Shown one piece after another: positions 33,763 through 48,000 of a DNA stretch of 64,000 nt. The notes beneath the pieces were generated by a model. It was not told the origin of the DNA. It saw only the letters and a program-made list of their open reading frames with translations, and did not search any database. The stretch's first letter is position 1. The number at the start of each line of letters is the position of its first letter. Source of the DNA: Paracentrotus lividus (lineage: Eukaryota > Echinodermata > Echinoidea > Camarodonta > Echinidae); the NCBI GenBank assembly GCA_940671915.1, contig CALNVZ010000174.1, positions 22,067,295 to 22,131,294 on the forward strand, given 5' to 3'. The position numbers and the translations under genes were made by a program.

Positions 33763-36700
33763 CTATTCACAAACACAAATAGAGAGAAAAGATGATTAAT
33801 AAAAAGAAAATTCCAAATATGTTGAGATAAAATCATAATGAAAGCTTTACTTCTTAATTCAATGTCTTACCCCAAAAACGTAGCACCGCGTAGCAGTTAA
33901 TCCTAGACTAGTTAAATTAAAAGTCGATGATTCACTATATATACTTGATTGTATGTATTCATTTAATCTACAGTGGAAACTTGTCATAACAAGGTCCTTG
34001 AGACCATATAAATTACCTTGCTGTATTATGAATCTCTTTATATCAGAGCCGGGACCAACAAAATTACTTTGCTACATCAGGAATATTTAATTTATTATAT
34101 CACACCTCTTTATAACAAGTTTTCACTGTAGCCACACCATACCAGTTCAAGGTGACAACCAAGATAACAAACACAATGAAACAACAAAATGTCTATCTCC
34201 ATTCACCTGATCTATAAACAGTCAAAGCATGAGAAACCATTATTGTAACAGGCAATATGATAACCTACAGAGAACATTAGGATATGATAACCCTTCTACA
34301 TGTACATTTGTAATTCTATACTTTGTACTTTAAATAAATCAAAGAGTTCAAGTAATGTTGAATAATAACTTGTCATCTAATATGTTTTGGAAAATTATAA
34401 ATGGCTCTCTAGTACATGTATCCTTGTCAATCTTATTATATTGTTTATTCAAACATTTAAAGACAAAAAAAAAAAAAAAGACATCTTGAACTTTTGTTTC
34501 CTTCACTCTGCAAGTGCAAAATCTAAACAAACAAATCACATGCTAATAATCTTACCTATTCCATTCACTGAGATCAGAGGTAATAAGATTCTAGCTACGT
34601 CCTCTGTGATTGGTGGAATGTGTGGTGACATCATCATCTTACTCATAGCTGATTGAACAACTCCAATGCTAACTAGCTTGTCTGTGAGAAGGGACTGGAT
34701 AATGTTGACAAGGCACTGCCAGCAAACCTTCAGCAATCAAAAAGAGAGCAGGATTCCATGATACATATCTCAAAACGATTATTGTAACGTATACAAAAAA
34801 GACATTCAGACCATTATGCACTTAGCCCATTGTATACATGTATGCAGGATGGAAAAATAGAGAAAATCTCCCTTAATGATGGTTCATTTTACTTATTACT
34901 GCATGAATAAATATATTGTACATGTATAATTCAAATAATTAGAAATTGATATCTTAACGAGCATCTGTTTCACCTTTAAATAGTAAATGATTTGCGGCAA
35001 CCATGCTTGACAACCAAGATTTAATCGTCTTTGTTTAATTTTCAGAGTATTCAAAGGGTTAACCATGTCTATGATAAAGACTTCTTTCAATATATCAAAA
35101 TGAAATTGTAATAGCTTTCAAGCATTGAAATATGATGGTAATGTTACAGATCTTGGAGCCTTTAGGCAATGTGACACATTTAAAGAAACCTTCACCCTGG
35201 ATTACTAGAATCACAGAACAGACTGTAACCCCATGCCAATTTCAATTGGATTATACAGTCAAAAGCTAAATATTGAAACTAAGTTATATACATATTTCAT
35301 GAATGTTAACATAAATTACCTGTGGGTTTTCACTTTGTGCCACCAACCAAGCTGTCCTTGCACTCAACAGAGCTCCTAATGGAATACTCAGAGAAAAGTC
35401 ACATTTCCATAACACAATCAGTCTGTCTAGAAGAGTAGTCTGAGACTGGTTTAAAGTCTCCTCTCCTCCTCTCCTCTCTCCTCTGTGCCCCGCATCAGGT
35501 AAACCTTCTTTACATCCGACAATTTGATCAGCAGTCAATGCCTGCCCACGCAGGGGACTGGTGAATGTTTCATCCTTTGTACCCTGTTCTCCAGTTGTAT
35601 TGCACTGTATACCTTGCCCATCTCCTGTAAGATGTGAGCATCCACCACTCTCATCTTGGTTATTGCACTGTTGTTTTCCTTCATTTTCCTCTACTCCCTG
35701 TGTGGTATGTATCAAGTCATTGCCTGAGCAAATTCGGTGCTCTGTACCAGAAGTGCTGTTTCCACTATTCTCAATTTGTGTATGGGTATCTGATGGTATG
35801 ACTGTATTACCCTCAGGGACTCCCTTTGAGTTAGAGACTGCAGCATGAAGTAACGCTGGTTGTCTAGTGGCGAGGCCTACACACAGCTCGAATGTGAGTT
35901 GATGGATAGATTGGTAGGCCAAGGGTGTAAGATCCTGTGTAGGGGTAAATAACAAAAAAACATATAAATCATAAGACTCATCAAGATCAAGCATGGAATG
36001 AAAAATTACATACTTTGGAGAGATGGCTGCTTAGCTACTATTTGCATATAAAAATAGCATATCAGTCAGGCACATGATTCATTTTTTTTATTACATGCTT
36101 AGGAGCTACATTAGATTTGTTACTGTTTTCACTAGAGCAGTTTCAGGAAATTGATATTCAAAATCTAAAGCCTTTTAGATATTAAAGACATGAAAGATAT
36201 CATAAAGAACACTAAATCTATTTAGAAGTAACTACTTTTAATGTTGCCTTGAGTGGCCTTTACTGACAGATTTATAAAAGCTTAAATGTGCATTCCCAAA
36301 TTAAAATATTATCTGGTTAATCTTCTTGTTTTATATTCAAATGACATAGACTGTACCAATCTTATCTAAGAAAGGAATTGTTTTAATTACCTGTCTATTA
36401 TTGAGCATGATTTGAATATTGTTGATTGATGATAAGATTATCTCTACACTGTATCCTTCAATGTCTCCAACTAGAACCTGATGTACACAGTCCTGTACCA
36501 AAGAGATTCAATAGTCAAACAAGTAATAAAGATGGCCTGTCAATCAGACAATGCTGTACATGTACATTAATAGTTGACAGACTCTTGATATTCATACCTG
36601 TACATGAAAATGAGTGATTTCGTTAGAGACTGCAAGAGGGTCATTTTTAATGGGTGATTTAATTCAAAATTATGTTAATATCCATTGCAAACTAATTGCT

Positions 36701-38372
36701 ATTCAAGCATCCAATGGTTTACTTGTCTCTGTGTTCATATTCTAAAAGTTTTCCCACATGTTTAATTAATGTATTATAAAATCTTATCAGGAACATTCCT
36801 ATTCCATTAAAGTTGTATTATCTCGCCTAAATAGATTATCTATACAAAAATGTTATCCTGTATTTAGTTTCCATTAGGACATGACAGCAACGTTGCATAT
36901 CAATTTGTGACCACCTACACAAAGCACGCAAAAAATAAGTTTGAAAAAATTTAGTTTAAAAAGGCAACAAAAAGAACTTTTTTCAGTAGTGCACACTCAA
37001 ACGTAGTTCCTTAGGAAAAAATTCTTGCAATGGACAATGTGAAACACATGCTTATTTCATCCCCATGACATTTTCATTTCCATCAGATACCGAAATTTAC
37101 ATTTCAATGTAGATAGCATGCCTTGCTTAAGGACAGAGGTGCTTATAACAGGTATCGAACCCATGACCTATGCATTTCCATTCATTTGATAAAACCACTT
37201 AACTACAACAACTCTACTATGAAACATGTGACTCGTCAACAAGTCACTGAGTTAACTTAGCAAAGGGTCGAGAAAATCTGCAAACTAATTTTTAAAATAT
37301 CAAATTAGGAGGGGAAATATATTTCATGTGTGCTCTGTAAAAAATAAAATTTGAGTAAAAACAGGAAGGGGAAAGTACTGTATTTGCTGTTATTTTCGCG
37401 AGATCAATTTTTTGTGCTGAGTGGCCTCAAATAAAGATCACAGGTTCTTGAATTCCCGCTACATGTTCGTAAGCACGCAAATGAACCCTCCTCATACATG
37501 CATAAGAAAGCATGCCCATATATATGCAGGTTTTTAAATTCACGCCTGCCGATCTTCGCGCAAAATCCGGGAAAATTAATGTACTGCAAATATTTCCACA
37601 AGTACAGTATCTAAAAATGAATTATTTTGCAGATATCCTTGACTCTTTTCTTGTGATTGTGTCTCATTATATAAATAGTGCATGCTCTACCATGCAACAT
37701 ACTAGATTATGTGCACGACAAATAGTAATTATCCCGAGGGCACCTTTAATTCACCGTAGGCCGAGGGGAAATAGATGTGCACGAGGGATAATTTAGTATT
37801 TGGAGTTCACATAGTCAGTAATGTTGCATCAACAGAACATGCACTATGTATTATAATACCGTGTGTCTCAAAAAAAACGTAACACTTTTGAAATGGTTGC
37901 CAAATTGAGCATATATAATTTTATGAAAAAATGTCGATATGGTATGGAAAGCTAAAGGACCAACTTTTCATATGATATGAAAAAATTGAAAAAAAATCAT
38001 GCTTAGATGAACAGTGTTCATTTAAGTTAGAGGTATGAAAATGCGCCTGCGCAGGATTTTTCCTTCCAATTTTGGACAGGTAAATTACTTGTAGCTTACA
38101 AAATAAGGTCGATATGAGATATTCATGATCGATGGATCAAAAGGATATTTGAATACCTTGAATACCATTCTTTTTTCTGTGTTATTCATCAATCCCGAAC
38201 ACCACCGCCCACCCCCCCCCACACACACACACACACACACTTCCACTCCCATCTTATTGTATCATTGATCTGGTAGATGTGAACGGGATTAAGGAAGAAT
38301 GTGAATTGGCTAAATTGAAATATTCCAAATCATAATTGACATTACGCAACCCACTGTCCTACCCCCTCCACA

Positions 38373-38404
<32 letters not shown>

Positions 38405-39027
38405 CCTTCTTCCCATCCTCTCACCTACTCCTTGCTTTTTATTCAGTTTTCTTCCGAAAGTTTGGTGGATCATTTTTTTTTCCATTAATAATCAAATTAT
38501 TAACCAGTCACTCATTTTGATCATTGAAATCATTGATAAATCACTGAAACATTAATTCCATCAAGCAATTGCTCAAACCAATTATCACACGCACACAAAC
38601 CACACACACACGCACGTACACATATACGCGCACACACATACACACACGTGCACACACACACACACACACATTAGGGCAGACGTGACAAAAAACAAGTTAA
38701 ATCTTTTTAAAAAAGATTTTCATGTTTTTTTTATTTCTTTCTTATTTACAACTGCTTTGTTCATCTTAAAATGAAAGATCTGACAAAAGTAATCAGTTCA
38801 GTAGTCCACATGGCTATCTTTTCTTCTTGATTGAATATCAAGGCCTTCAAAATACCGCCTGAGTAAGGGTACCAGTAAAGATAAAAGGGGGGAAGATCTA
38901 GGAGAGTGGGTTGCATAATGTCAATTATGATTTTGAATACGGTATTTCAATTTAACATTTTCCCATTCTTCCTTCATCCTGTTCACATCTACCAGATCAA
39001 TGATACAATAAGATGGGAGTGGAAGTT

Positions 39028-39064
<37 letters not shown>

Positions 39065-42000
39065 CAGGGATGGTGTTTGGGGATTGATAAATGACAGAGA
39101 GAAAGGACTGGTATTCAAAACATCCTATTAACTCTTAATCCATCGATCATGAATATCTCATATCAAACTTATTTTGTAAGCTACAAGTAATTTACCTGTC
39201 CAAAATTGGAAGGAAAAATCCTGCGCAGGCGCATTTTCATACCTCTAACTTAAGTGAACACTGTTCATCGAAGCATGATTTTTTTTCCCAATTTTTTCAT
39301 ATCATATGAAAGGTTGGTCCTTTAGCTTTCCATACATATCAACACCTTTTCATAAAATTATATATGCTCAATTTGGCAACCATTTCAAAAGTGTTACGTT
39401 TTTTTTGAGACACACGGTATATAGACCCCTAGATCTTTGACCTTGCCTAATCTGATTTTATCTTTGCCAAACTTTTGGTGCTAATTAAGCTATTGTGACG
39501 TATATTGTTGCTCCGCGTATCCACCATTTTACTGTTATTATGCGCTAGCGCAACAAGGCAATAGATTTCACCATTCATTTTAACACAGGATTTAAACCGT
39601 GCAACATAACAAAAAAGCATGCAACATACCAGAATGTTGCACGACACGTGACATCCTTTCACCCAATCACTGTTCATTAAATACTTCCACTATTTACTAT
39701 ATTGATATGATAGTCACATATTTGTATTTGCTTTCTTGTTGGTACCTTGAGTTGTTGAATAATGGCTGAAGGACATGTTCCTTGTCTATCATGGTTGCCC
39801 GGTTTATCAGGTATCTTTCCCTTGCTGGATTCCTTCTTAATTTGTTGAGTGCTCTGGGCTCTCAGGCACTTGGGTAGCTGTAATGTCACCTCTTGTTGTA
39901 AGGCACCTGAAAAGAGGGGGGTTTATGACTGAACATGGATGTACTAGGACAGGATAGGTAACTATAAGAGATCAGAGGTTCTATCCTCGGAGCCGCCATA
40001 CCATTTTCCTTTGAATAATTGTGTTTTAAACAGGTGTTTCAACAATGCCTTTCAGGTGTTTCAACAATAACACATTTATCTACGACTAGAGACAGATTAC
40101 CGGGAAGAGCAAAAGAAATTCAGGTTCTAATTTAGCTTGTCTAGTTCTTAATAATAATAATAAATAATAATAATAATTGTTATTTATTAAGCGCTATTAC
40201 AAACAAAAGATTTTGATCAGAGCGCTAATACAACATAATATAGAAAAATAATCAATAGATACATACAAATAATTCTAAGAAAACATGACATAAGACAAAA
40301 TTAAGCAATATTACATGTAAGCATTTAAGTAGGAAACAATTGTGCTTTTAGTTTAGATTTGAAGGTTTCTTCTACTTTACAAATACGGAGGTGTTGGGGT
40401 AGAGTATTCCAGAATGCCGGTCCAGCAAAAGAAAACGATCGCTCAGCCATTTTAGTGTTGGTGCGGGGGACTTGTAGGAGTGTTTTGTCTTTGTAGGAAC
40501 GTAGTTGATAATTAGAAACAGAGGGAGTGGTGATAAGGTGTGATAAATATGTGGGGGCAGTACCATTGATGCATTTGTACACCAACAGGGCTAGCTTGTA
40601 ATTGATCCGTTCTTTAATCGGTAGCCAGTGGAGTTGTTTGAAAAGAGGGAAACTAGGAGTTCTCCTCTTAGCACCAAGTACAAGACGAGCTGAACGATTC
40701 TGGATTTTCTGGAGCATTTTGACATGACAAACATTAATATTAGCCATAAGAGAATTTCCGTAGTCAAGCCTGCTTAATACAAGAGAACGTACAGCATGAT
40801 TGCATGCTTTACTAGAAAGATATTTTCTAACATGAGAGATGTTTCTTAAGTGGAAATTGGCTATCTGGCATACTCTACGAACATGATCAGACATGGACAA
40901 TGACTGGTCAAAATGTACACCAAGGTTTTTCACGGTAGGAGAAACGTGGACTGTTGTAATCCCAATCTGAAGGTTTACATCACCTATGGGACGCATCTTG
41001 TTAGATGACAAAATTAGTAATTCTGTTTTATTTTCATTTAGTTTCAGCTTGTTGGTTGTCAACCAAAGGCTCAGTTCCTGTATACATCCTTCCAGTTTAT
41101 TCCGAGCATCATTAAGACTTGTAGGAGTCCGTGGATCGAAGCTACAATAGATCTGAGTATCATCTGCATACAGATGGTAGCGAAGACCATGACGTTTGAT
41201 GATGTCTCCAATAGGTCTCACATACATTGTAAACAACTGTGGTCCAAGTATTGAACCCTGCGGAACACCGTATCTCAGGTAGTGTGGATCAGAGCTCTTT
41301 CCTTTCACATACACACATGCAGAACGTCCAGAAAGGTAGGATGTGAACCACTGCAGAGCTGTACCACTAACTCCATAGTCTGTTTGAAGTCTTTTCAGCA
41401 TGATTGAATGGTCTAGAGTATCAAATGCCGCGCTGAGATCTAGAAGTACAAGCAGGACAGCCTTCTTCTGATCAGTCTCCTGCTGAATGTCATGCTTCAC
41501 ACGAAGCAGGGCCGTCTCAGTACTGTGAAAGATGCGATAAGCTGACTGAAACTCCTCTTGCAGGTCACAAATCCGCAAATATGATGATATTCTAGTCGAG
41601 ACAGCAATTTCAATCACTTTAGACATGAATGCAATGTTAGAAACCGGTCGATAGTTCTTCATTTCATCATGATCAAGTGATGGCTTTTCAATGAAGGAAA
41701 GATGATGGCTTCCTTCAGCTTATCTGGAAATACACCAAGAAGAGAGAGACATAGTTACAATCTTACTCATTACTGGTACAATATATCAACATGTTCCTTC
41801 AGGAGCCAGGTGGTATCGGGTCAAGATCACAGGATTTTGTAGCAGACCGCTGTATAATCCTCTTGATTTCATGTTCGCTGGCATGATCAAACTCAGAAAA
41901 GGATGGCATGTCATCTGGTATTGGTTGACAGGTTGACACAGACAAATCCGCGTTTATCGGTGAACTTGCCAGTTCACCTGATTCCAGTGACTGTCTGATC

Positions 42001-45000
42001 CTAGATATTTGTCATCGAAGTAGTCAGTAAAGTCATTGCTCAACTGAAGATCATCATCTACAGAACGTGGAGATGATGGCGTGAGGTCCCAATCAACGAA
42101 TTGATTGTTCTGTATAGGCTCTTTGGATTTGATGTCAAAATGCGTCTGAATAGAAGCTCTTCTTAGCTCTTGTAATTAGAAGAGTGACATAGTTCTTCTG
42201 TTTGAGGAACTGCTGACGATCACACACTGCCTGTGTCTTTCGCCACTTTCGCTCAGCCTTCGTCTTAGCTGTCGGGCTTCATGCACCGTTGTGTCATACC
42301 AAGGCACACATGGTCTTTTTCTTCGTGTACGCGTCGATACTGGACAATGGTTATAAGGGCCAACAGATAGCATTGTTATATGAGTCTACTACAGAATTTA
42401 CATCATCTCCAGGCAATTGATCAAAAGCAAACTGAAGACTTTGTCCAAACAACTCCGTCAAGTTGACGATAGTTACGAGATGTAATTGTAACTCTTCCTG
42501 CGCCAGGCTTCTCCATCCTGAGAATACAGCTAACATTGAAATGATCAGATAATAACTTATTGCTCACTGAACATGAAGATACAAGATAGCTGTCCTGATG
42601 CGACATAACCAAGTCCAACGTGTGGCCCAAATTATGGTGGGCCCTGTGACGTGCTGTTAAGAAACTGCTGCCAATATGGAGGTAAAAACTGCTTACTTTC
42701 TCTATTTTGTGGAAGGTCTACATGGACATTAAAGTCTCCGACAACTAATAAATGTCCATTCAGCATCGCACAGCAGCCAAGAAAGTCATCAATTTCATCT
42801 AGATATGCAGTAACTGTAAATCCATTGGCTGCAGAAGTGGTGGTCGGTACACTGCTACAATATTCAAGTTGTTTGTAGTCTCCTTGATACACACAAATTC
42901 AAATGTACTTGGTCGCTGATCCAACTCCTTGATCTTAAGATTAAGCTGGGTCTTGAAGAGTATACCAATACCTCCATGGCAATCACTTTCTCTACAGATA
43001 TTGAAGAATGAGTAACCAGGAGGTGAGAGCCCATTAATGACAGCAGTGTCATTCTTTGCAAGCCATGTTTCAGTAATCACCAAATTGTAATGTCGTTTTC
43101 AAGTACTAGATCGTAGATTTCCAGAGTCTTGTTGGTACAGAATGGGCATTCCATAGGCAGAAAGACAAATTCAATGCCGGACTGCTGGTTGAGTTTGCGA
43201 CGTACTTTAGATTGCTTATGTTCACACCGCGTTGACCACTTGTCCAGGTGCCACGGTTTGAAGAGAGTGTGGTGATGTTTCTCTGCTTCTGACTCAGCCA
43301 GGCTTTCGTCTTAACACCTCCCTGGTCCCTCTTTTAGTTGGAGGTTTGCAACTAATTCCCAGGGCTTTCACTTTGGCGAACACATCACTTGGAAGCCGCT
43401 GATAACCAGTGCTGCTCTTTAAGCAATGGAGTTCAGTACCCGTGAATGTTCTTCGTTGAGGGTAAGACAACTTTGTAGATTTCCATGAAGTTTCATTGTC
43501 AATTACAGTAGGCCCAGGATTGGGGTTGATGTCCCCAGCCTTGAACAGTTCAAGTTGAAAAGTTGAAAGGCTATTTGCATAATATGCTATTCTAGTCTTA
43601 GTATAGTCTTCGGACGAAAAGTTGTCCAAATGAAGCATCTTGATGTGACTTATTGATAGCACACAATTGTGGATCAGTCAGGCAGAAGCTAAAACCTAGA
43701 ATAATAGCAAGGACTTGGAGGCTAATCATGCTGGTGAATGGATTAAACTTGTAATCCTTAAATCCTCCCTATTGTCCCATCAATGACACAAAAGTGAATA
43801 AACTGTGCTGTAGTGTAGCAAATGGTAAAGCAAAATGTCTCCTTCATATATCAGTTGGTCAATCCAAGAAAACGAAAATCATCAAATAACAGCCTCAAAA
43901 GTGAGAAATATTATTCAAATGTGGTCTAGTCAGATCCATGTCCTTAGATCCACACTTTGATGTAAAAATCTCAGCTCAACTCTGTCAAAAATCAGAGTAA
44001 ATTCGATGAATGTAGGAGCATGTTCTGGAGAGCTGCACTGATGCGCTGACCCAAATGCATCAGTACATTTTGGGGGCATAACGGGTACCAGCGAAGAGAA
44101 ATAACCATGAAACGAGTAATATTAAAAGTAAATTATTTCAGATGCACGCAAGCGCACGCAGAAATTATTATGCAAAATATACACATAAAGATATATTGTT
44201 AATAATGAGTGAGTTCTAAAGTTCAGGAAATCTCCGGAAAGTGGAGAAATGTATCAAAGTTGTAAGTTGAAAAAACAAACGTTTATGTCTGTTTCACAAT
44301 TTCTTTTCATTCTATTAAAATGGAAATAGCTCAGGGTGATTTCGTTTTATAGTCCATTACTAACTTGAAATTTACAAAAGAAATTATTCAGAAAAAAAGC
44401 TTCTAGAGACAAAAATGACAAATGATGATATTTCGTACAAATTTGAAGTCGGTTTAATGTCGGCGCCGAGCATGGAACATCAAAGCAATGTGGAATGCTT
44501 TGTCAATGATCGGTATGCTTTTGTATTCATACAAATGTTAGAATGTATTATGCTTGAGTTACATATCCTCTCCTCATACATCCATGGATTGAATAAGGGG
44601 TTTTTATTTATGCAAATTACTGAAGTGTTGTGAATATGATGTCAGGCTAAAATATTTACATTTCAGACATGAGAGTGCTAAAATGTGATTTTGGTTGAAC
44701 CAAGAATTTCCAGATTGCAAATTCAAAAGCTCAATAAACTGTCCACTATGTCCCATTTGCAGAAATTTATGTCGCAAAATATACAGCTTATACAGTATTG
44801 CATATAGATGGAAGAATCATATGTTCTCAGCTTTAGCCTCACTTCCCCTATATTCACAGGGACATTTAAAGAAACTCTTTCCAGAGGTTTGAATATGGCA
44901 CTTGCTTAAATTTCCAAATTCAGGGTTTTAGAGTGAACCTAGTGGCAAATATTTATCTGGTGCTTGTTAGTTGCAATTCCTGACTGTGGAAACAACTCTA

Positions 45001-48000
45001 AACTATGCTACTTGCTTACTAGGTATTTGAGTAGTGATCCATTTCTCTGTACGTTCTAAGGCAAGTCTCACAGTAATGGCACAAGCTGTGTCTAGCACTG
45101 CTTCTGATGTATCACAGGGTAGCAAAACATCTAGAGCTGAACTAGATTTCTTCTTGATGAATCTAACAAGAGTAAAAGAAGACAAATAATAGCATTTCAT
45201 ACAAAGAAATGTGACTGTAACTACAAATGTAATAATAACTGTAAATATTTTCATCATGGAAAAGGCTTGAAAAAGATTATGATGATATCCCAAGCATTAA
45301 AAAAAAGTTCAGATCCTTTTTGGAAAAGGTGATGATTTTTTTTGACAATGGGACTTGCTTTTGGTAAATGAATACAATGTTTGTAACATGGTTTATATAA
45401 ACAAAAGAACAAAGTACAATTTTGGCCTTTTGATTCTACTAACCCTTGCTAATGGTAGTTTGATTAAAGATACTTACTCTCTGGCTTCTTTTCTGGCAAG
45501 CTCTGCAGTCTCGAGACTCAGCTTCTCTCCTACTCCCTTAGCCTTGGTCATCAGAGCCCCAGCCTCTTTCTTGCTGCTGCTGGATGAGACCAGCACATGA
45601 GTGAGCAAGATTGGGATCTGGAGCCTGGCTGTGGAGACTAGTGAGCCATCAATGTACTTGATACAGTTAGAGGCTACCCTGCCGCTCACAAACTCTACGC
45701 TCTTCTTGAGGGATGTTGAGTGGATGTGGAAGAAATTCTTCTCCAGCTCAACCTGGTAATAAAGATTTGAGAAGAAAGATATCCATTGTTACTGTTTCAA
45801 GAAAAGATGGCAAAGTGGAAACTTGCAATAAAGAGGTATGATTACAAGATTCCTGATTTAACAAGGTAATAATATTGTTGGTCCCAGCTCTTTGTATTCT
45901 TTGGGGCTCTTATTTTTTACCCCGAGTTTAAGAGATTTCTGTTATAACAAGGTGGCTCCCATGGTCCCAGGGACCTCATGATAACAAGTTTCCACTGTAT
46001 ATACACAAATACTCTATTGGTCTAATATAGGAAAGCTTTATAAATTTTTTATTATTTTTTATTATTATTTTATTATTTATTTTCATTACAATTATCAATA
46101 ACCTAATCAATAACATTCTTAAAGGAATTTTAACGCCAGGCAGCCTATGATTTTTTTCATAGCTGTCTGGTTCCAATATTTATCACACAGCAGTTGCGTG
46201 TGTTTCTACCAATTTGCATGGTTTCTACCGTTGGAGACAAAGGAATAAATTAATTGTCTAAATAACATTCTTGTTATGATGATCAATATCCCTATTACCT
46301 GTATTTGATGTTGAGTGATGATTGCTGTCTGGGGTGCATCCACTGCTACAGGAGTGATCTTCTTCACTGGCGCATTCCTATTGTTCATTCCTAGACTGGC
46401 CTCGGACAAAAGCCTGCGCAGATCTCCTGAAAGTAGTATTATAGTTCAAAGAAATAGCATACTAGTGATGCTTTTTAATTGTTGAGCGTGTCTTTAGGAA
46501 ACCACACACTGTAATCAATTGCAAAACCATTAACTTTTAAACATGATTAAAACTTTTGATGATAATATCTACAAAAATTTCATACTATAATGTATACTAA
46601 ATTTCATATTATATGTTGATTTTTTGAGCTTTGTGAGAGCTATTGAACAAAAAATGGCTGTTGTTTACAGTCCAGAAAATACATGTACATGGCCATTTGT
46701 AAATTCAAATATTCTCAGCAGATTTTGACCAATTTTTACTGGGCTTCATCATCATCATAGGTTTCCAATCATACTATAACAGGATTGAAATTATCTATTT
46801 TGGACTGAAACTTTTTACAAAAGGATTTTGATGACTGGGTTTATGATAAATTAAGATTCAACAGCACCAATTTTATTATAAACAAGCTTCAAGAGGCTCA
46901 CTGATATGTAAATTACACATTACTCCTTGTTTACAAATTTTGCTCAAGAAATAACTCCAGGGCTGTAGATTTCATGTAGTTTTCTTCATTCTAATAATGT
47001 ACATGTCTCCAAGCATGTCATTGTTTCACATACCGATTGTGTGAATGTCACATCTGCCTATGTAAATGACACATTGGTATTTCCTGTGTAATATACAACC
47101 TGTCAATCAAAGATGCTAAAGTGATTGTGTGACCGATATTCACTGAAAGAACAGTTGAAGTGTTTAAATAACTTGATTACTTTTGTGCCAATTATCCATC
47201 AACACTCATGACGATGCACTAATGTTCAATAAAACAGCTGATCACCCTAGATCCTTTAGTTTAATGCTGTAAATCAAATACATCCCTTAAATCGATCTAT
47301 CTATCTTTATGTCCATCCCTCAAAACCTGCAGTCTTTCTCACCTAAGAAAGGACAGCATGTATACAGCACATGTCTATCTACTAATGGGAGGGGGTCTAG
47401 GGATTGGTCTGACCCTGGCTTGTTACTATGATGACTCCTCTCTACCCTCACTCCACTCATCAGGTGTAGATTGCTTGGTAGAGCTGGGTTCTAAGAACAG
47501 ATTAAAATAAATACTGAATATAGAGAGGAACACCCACAAACAAACAAAATTACACAATCTATCTTTTTTTTTTAACTTGGCATCTCTGAAAGTGCAGACT
47601 AGAATGTTAAAGCATACATGTGGAGCAATTTGCATACTGTATGGGCCAATATTTTCGTGTAGATAATTTTGCAATTTTTGTGATGTTTTCGCTTCTATAA
47701 ATAGCCTTATGTTGAAGTGGAAATTTTCCCAAAGATGGACTCACAAAAATAAAACCACTGCAAAAATAATTTTTTTAAATATTTTTTTACAAATTATTCA
47801 AACAAAATTAAACAAACTCGTTCAAATTCGAAGAATAAAAATAGCATTGGATATGGTGCACAGTCTACATATCCGTTTTTTAATCTACACTTCATTTTAT
47901 CTACACACATTGTGTTTTTTTTTTTTAAATAAACATCAAATAAGCATTTATCAGTGAAGTTAAGTCTCCCTTTCTATCCACTTTTTACCACATTATTTTT

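Noticed and set aside
35561-35848. Plus-strand 95-codon Cys/Pro-rich frame
   Set aside because: Antisense of the low-complexity part of a CDAN1 exon.
38921-39118. Open frame with poly(Thr-His) run
   Set aside because: Produced by the (GT)n microsatellite.
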